DNA from: an uncultured Actinotalea sp.
GTDB taxonomy: Bacteria; Actinomycetota; Actinomycetes; Actinomycetales; Cellulomonadaceae
Length of the DNA stretch: 6,171 nt
Assembly: GCF_946885855.1 (NCBI RefSeq)
Contig: NZ_CAMPHH010000201.1
Span: 1 to 6,171 of the forward strand
Direction: 5' to 3'
The position numbers and the translations under genes were made by a program. Below are positions 4,457-6,171 of this stretch, piece by piece; within the stretch, counting starts at the first letter, position 1; the number at the start of each line of letters is the position of its first letter. The notes under the pieces are model-generated. The model saw nothing but the letters and a program-made list of their open reading frames with translations. It ran no database searches and was not told the origin of the DNA.

Positions 4457-5087
4457 CGGCCCGGTCAGGGGTCCGGGCCCCCCGACGCGCTGCCCCCGGA
4501 TCGCCCTCCACGCCGACCGTCGAGGTCACGACCGGGCAGCCTGCGAGGTGGTCGTCGACCAGCCCGCAGGCCTGCATCGCGGCGTAGGCGGTCGTCGGCC
4601 CGACGAAGCGGAAGCCGTTCACCTTGAGCGCCTTGGCCAGGGCGCGGGACTCCGCCGTCGTCGCCGGGACCTCGGCGTACGTCTGCGCCCGGGGCTCGGA
4701 GACCCGGTGCTCCGGCGCGTGCTCCCACATCAGGTCGGTGAGCGTGCGACCGGCGTCCCAGAGGCCCAGCACCGCCCGGGCGTTGGCGATGCTCGCCTCG
4801 ACCTTGGCCCGGTTCCGGATGATCCCGGCGTCGGCGAGGAGGCGCGCGACGTCGTCGTCGTCGAACCGGGCCACGCGTTCGGGGTCGAAGCCCGCGAACG
4901 CCTCCCGGAACGCCGGGCGCTTGCGCAGGACGGTGATCCACGCGAGCCCGGACTGGAACGCCTCCAGGCAGAGTCGCTCGTACAGCGCCTGGTCACCGCG
5001 CACGGGCACGCCCCACTCGGTGTCGTGGTAGGCCTCGTAGAGGGGGTCGCCGTCGCCGAAGCAGCGGCCGGTCGGTGAGGTCGGCAT
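4434..5087 (-). CDS. tag: DNA-3-methyladenine glycosylase I
   Basis: Tag removes 3-methyladenine from alkylated DNA, starting base-excision repair. The 217-aa product shows family features in order: GRCFGDGDPLYEAYHDTEWG (7-26), with zinc ligands C9 and H21; LCLEAFQSGLAWITVLRKR (39-57), with E42 at the position of E. coli Glu38; AGIIRNRAKVEA (87-98); NGFRFVGPTTAYAAMQACG (157-175); and DDHLAGC (178-184), giving the H-x3-C zinc ligands H180 and C184. All four zinc-ligand positions are kept. About 33 extra residues rich in Pro, Arg and Ala follow C184; this tail produces the 23-bp overlap with the convergent gene. The ATG at 5087 is preferred because the core motif begins right after it; a GTG at 5105 would add six residues and has no ribosome-binding site. 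The gene follows the beta-propeller gene on the same strand after 147 bp, so co-transcription is uncertain. Confidence 0.95.
   Translation of the reverse strand: MPTSPTGRCFGDGDPLYEAYHDTEWGVPVRGDQALYERLCLEAFQSGLAWITVLRKRPAFREAFAGFDPERVARFDDDDVARLLADAGIIRNRAKVEASIANARAVLGLWDAGRTLTDLMWEHAPEHRVSEPRAQTYAEVPATTAESRALAKALKVNGFRFVGPTTAYAAMQACGLVDDHLAGCPVVTSTVGVEGDPGAARRGARTPDRAVSPSPAP
4458..4479. terminator. Hairpin at the convergent gene junction
   Basis: GGCCCGG (4458-4464) and CCGGGCC (4473-4479) form a perfect 7-bp G/C stem with an 8-nt loop, beginning one base after the stop of the DUF4287 gene. It lies inside the tag coding sequence, upstream of the tag stop, so on that strand it is part of the coding mRNA. 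It is the only terminator candidate for the + strand transcript and has no T-run. Confidence 0.45.
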
Positions 5088-5234
5088 GGTCCGAGTCTGC
5101 TCCACGGCGACGACACCGGGTCCCGCCCGGACCGCACCGCCGGTGGAGGGCGGCGACGCCGCCGTGCCTGGGGACGACGGCCTCGCCCGAGCGCCTGACG
5201 ACGACCAGGTCGCGGTGTCGAACGCCCGGACCGG
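5088..5234 (-). other. Spacer upstream of tag
   Basis: This 147-bp non-coding gap separates the end of the propeller gene from the tag start. It contains a short tight dyad GGCGGC/GCCGCC (5149-5154 and 5158-5163) and an arm pair CACCGG/CCGGTG (5114-5119 and 5140-5145). Either could form part of a terminator for the propeller gene or a control site for tag, but both are weak in such GC-rich DNA. I see no clear -10/-35 pair and no ada-box-like motif that I can defend. Confidence 0.4.
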
Positions 5235-6170
5235 TCAGCGCAGGACGACGAACGGCTCCCGGCCCGCGGCCGTCGTCACCGCCACCACGGCCCGTCCGTA
5301 CCGTTCGATCGTGCGTGTCCCTTCGGGCAGCCGGGTGTCCCAGAGCCGGCCGCCGGACGCGAGGTCGAACGCCGTCAGCGTCGCCCGTCCGTCGCGCACC
5401 CCCGAGAGGGCGAGCCGCAACCCGTCGGTGAGTGTCGGGGACGTCGCGCCGTCGACGTCGGAGGGGAGCTCGGTCTCCCAGCGGGTCTCACCGGTGCGGA
5501 CGTCCACGGCCACGAGACGGTTTCGCTCCGAGAGCACGAGGCGGCCGTCGAGCTGGACGCGGGCGCGGCCCTCCAGCGGCCGCTCCCAGAGCTCCTCCCC
5601 GGTCCTCACGTCGACGCCGACGACCGCACCGTCGCGGCGCAGGAGGACGACCCGCTCGTCGTCGCCGACCACCTCCACGTCGAGCGGACGGCCGGCCAGG
5701 TCCGCCGTCCGGGTGCCGTCCGGGGCGACCCAGACGGCGGTGTCGGTCCCCGTCCACACGCCCGCGCCGTGCTCCGCGCGCAGGAGGAGGGGGAGCCGCT
5801 CCGGTGCCGGGCCCGTCGTCGGCTCCCGCTCCAGCCGGTGCAGCTCCTCGCCCTGCGCGTCGAGGAGCACGGTGCCGGCGTGCCGCCGGACCGCGATGAG
5901 CTCCCCGGCCGCCAGGACCTGAAGAACGCCGTTCGACTCCGCCTCGGGGCGCGGGAGCGGGGCCGCCCACAGGATCGCGTCGGTGGCGAGGTCGTAGCGG
6001 ACCAGCGTCCGGGCGCCGGCGTCGTCGGTCGCGACGCGGAGGAGGTCGCCGTCCGCCACCCCGGCGTTCCCCGTCATGAGCGCCTCCGCCACGGCCTGGG
6101 GCGCCGGGTCCACCGCGCCGGACGCCGCGTCCACGAGGCGCCAGGCGAAGACGGGGCTGCCGAACTCGTC
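5235..6170 (-). CDS. PQQ-like beta-propeller repeat protein, C-terminal part (5' end outside window)
   Basis: The last 311 residues are visible and the frame is open through the right edge (first residues DEFGSPVFAWRL). The sequence is built of propeller blades, each with a hydrophobic strand, a D-x-x-T/S-G turn and a tryptophan. Clear blades are VRYDLATDAILWAAPLP (Trp codon at 5967-5969), VGVDVRTGEELWERPL (5586-5588), VAVDVRTGETRWETELP (5478-5480) and TAFDLASGGRLWDTRLP (5340-5342). The tryptophans in the last three are 36 and 46 codons apart. This pattern marks the PQQ-like/quinoprotein propeller superfamily; it does not show that PQQ is bound, and many actinobacterial members are membrane-anchored proteins of unknown role. 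Whether this one has an N-terminal membrane segment cannot be seen. An in-frame GTG at 6134 is not the true start, because blade-like sequence continues upstream of it. Confidence 0.85.
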   Translation of the reverse strand, partial: DEFGSPVFAWRLVDAASGAVDPAPQAVAEALMTGNAGVADGDLLRVATDDAGARTLVRYDLATDAILWAAPLPRPEAESNGVLQVLAAGELIAVRRHAGTVLLDAQGEELHRLEREPTTGPAPERLPLLLRAEHGAGVWTGTDTAVWVAPDGTRTADLAGRPLDVEVVGDDERVVLLRRDGAVVGVDVRTGEELWERPLEGRARVQLDGRLVLSERNRLVAVDVRTGETRWETELPSDVDGATSPTLTDGLRLALSGVRDGRATLTAFDLASGGRLWDTRLPEGTRTIERYGRAVVAVTTAAGREPFVVLR

Positions 6171-6171
6171 C

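Noticed and set aside
5149..5163. GGCGGCGACGCCGCC as the terminator of the propeller gene
   Set aside because: It has only a short stem with a 3-nt loop and no T-run, and the sequence is of a type frequent in GC-rich DNA. I noted it in the spacer but do not call it a terminator.

Overview
The window is high-GC chromosomal DNA in which third codon positions are almost always G or C. GTG starts are common, genes are tightly packed, and the gene order is gcvP-gcvT-gcvH. Together these suggest an actinobacterium, probably Micrococcales such as Cellulomonas or a relative. That placement is inferred from composition and gene style, not from a marker gene.

Positions 1-2057 hold the end of a glycine cleavage operon on the + strand. 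It contains the C-terminus of gcvP, then gcvT overlapping it by 4 bp (GTGA), then gcvH after a 110-bp gap. The products are the P, T and H proteins, which oxidise glycine to CO2, ammonia and a one-carbon unit on tetrahydrofolate. The shared L protein (dihydrolipoamide dehydrogenase) is not in the window. From 2058 to 2349 there is a 292-bp non-coding stretch whose 3' part is rich in dyad symmetry. It leads into a 76-aa protein that is only a LuxR/GerE-type DNA-binding domain, followed by two strong tandem hairpins.

Positions 2745-4456, also +, hold three genes. The first is a divergent GIY-YIG-like protein. The second is a MutT-type Nudix hydrolase with a probable leaderless promoter that contains an 18-bp palindrome. 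The third is a DUF4287 plus SRPBCC-domain protein that starts inside the stop codon of the Nudix gene. The - strand then carries tag (3-methyladenine DNA glycosylase I), whose 3' end overlaps the DUF4287 gene by 23 bp. Upstream of tag on the same strand is the C-terminal part of a PQQ-like beta-propeller protein that runs off the right edge.

Most of the window is ordinary housekeeping sequence, and no mobile element, CRISPR array, RNA gene or prophage feature was seen. The least explained parts are the nested, mutually exclusive inverted repeats in the leader of the small LuxR-type gene, the palindrome in the Nudix promoter, and the GIY-YIG-like protein with altered signature residues. There is a loose DNA-repair theme (Nudix hydrolase, Tag, nuclease-like fold), but no evidence that these genes act together beyond the Nudix-DUF4287 coupling.
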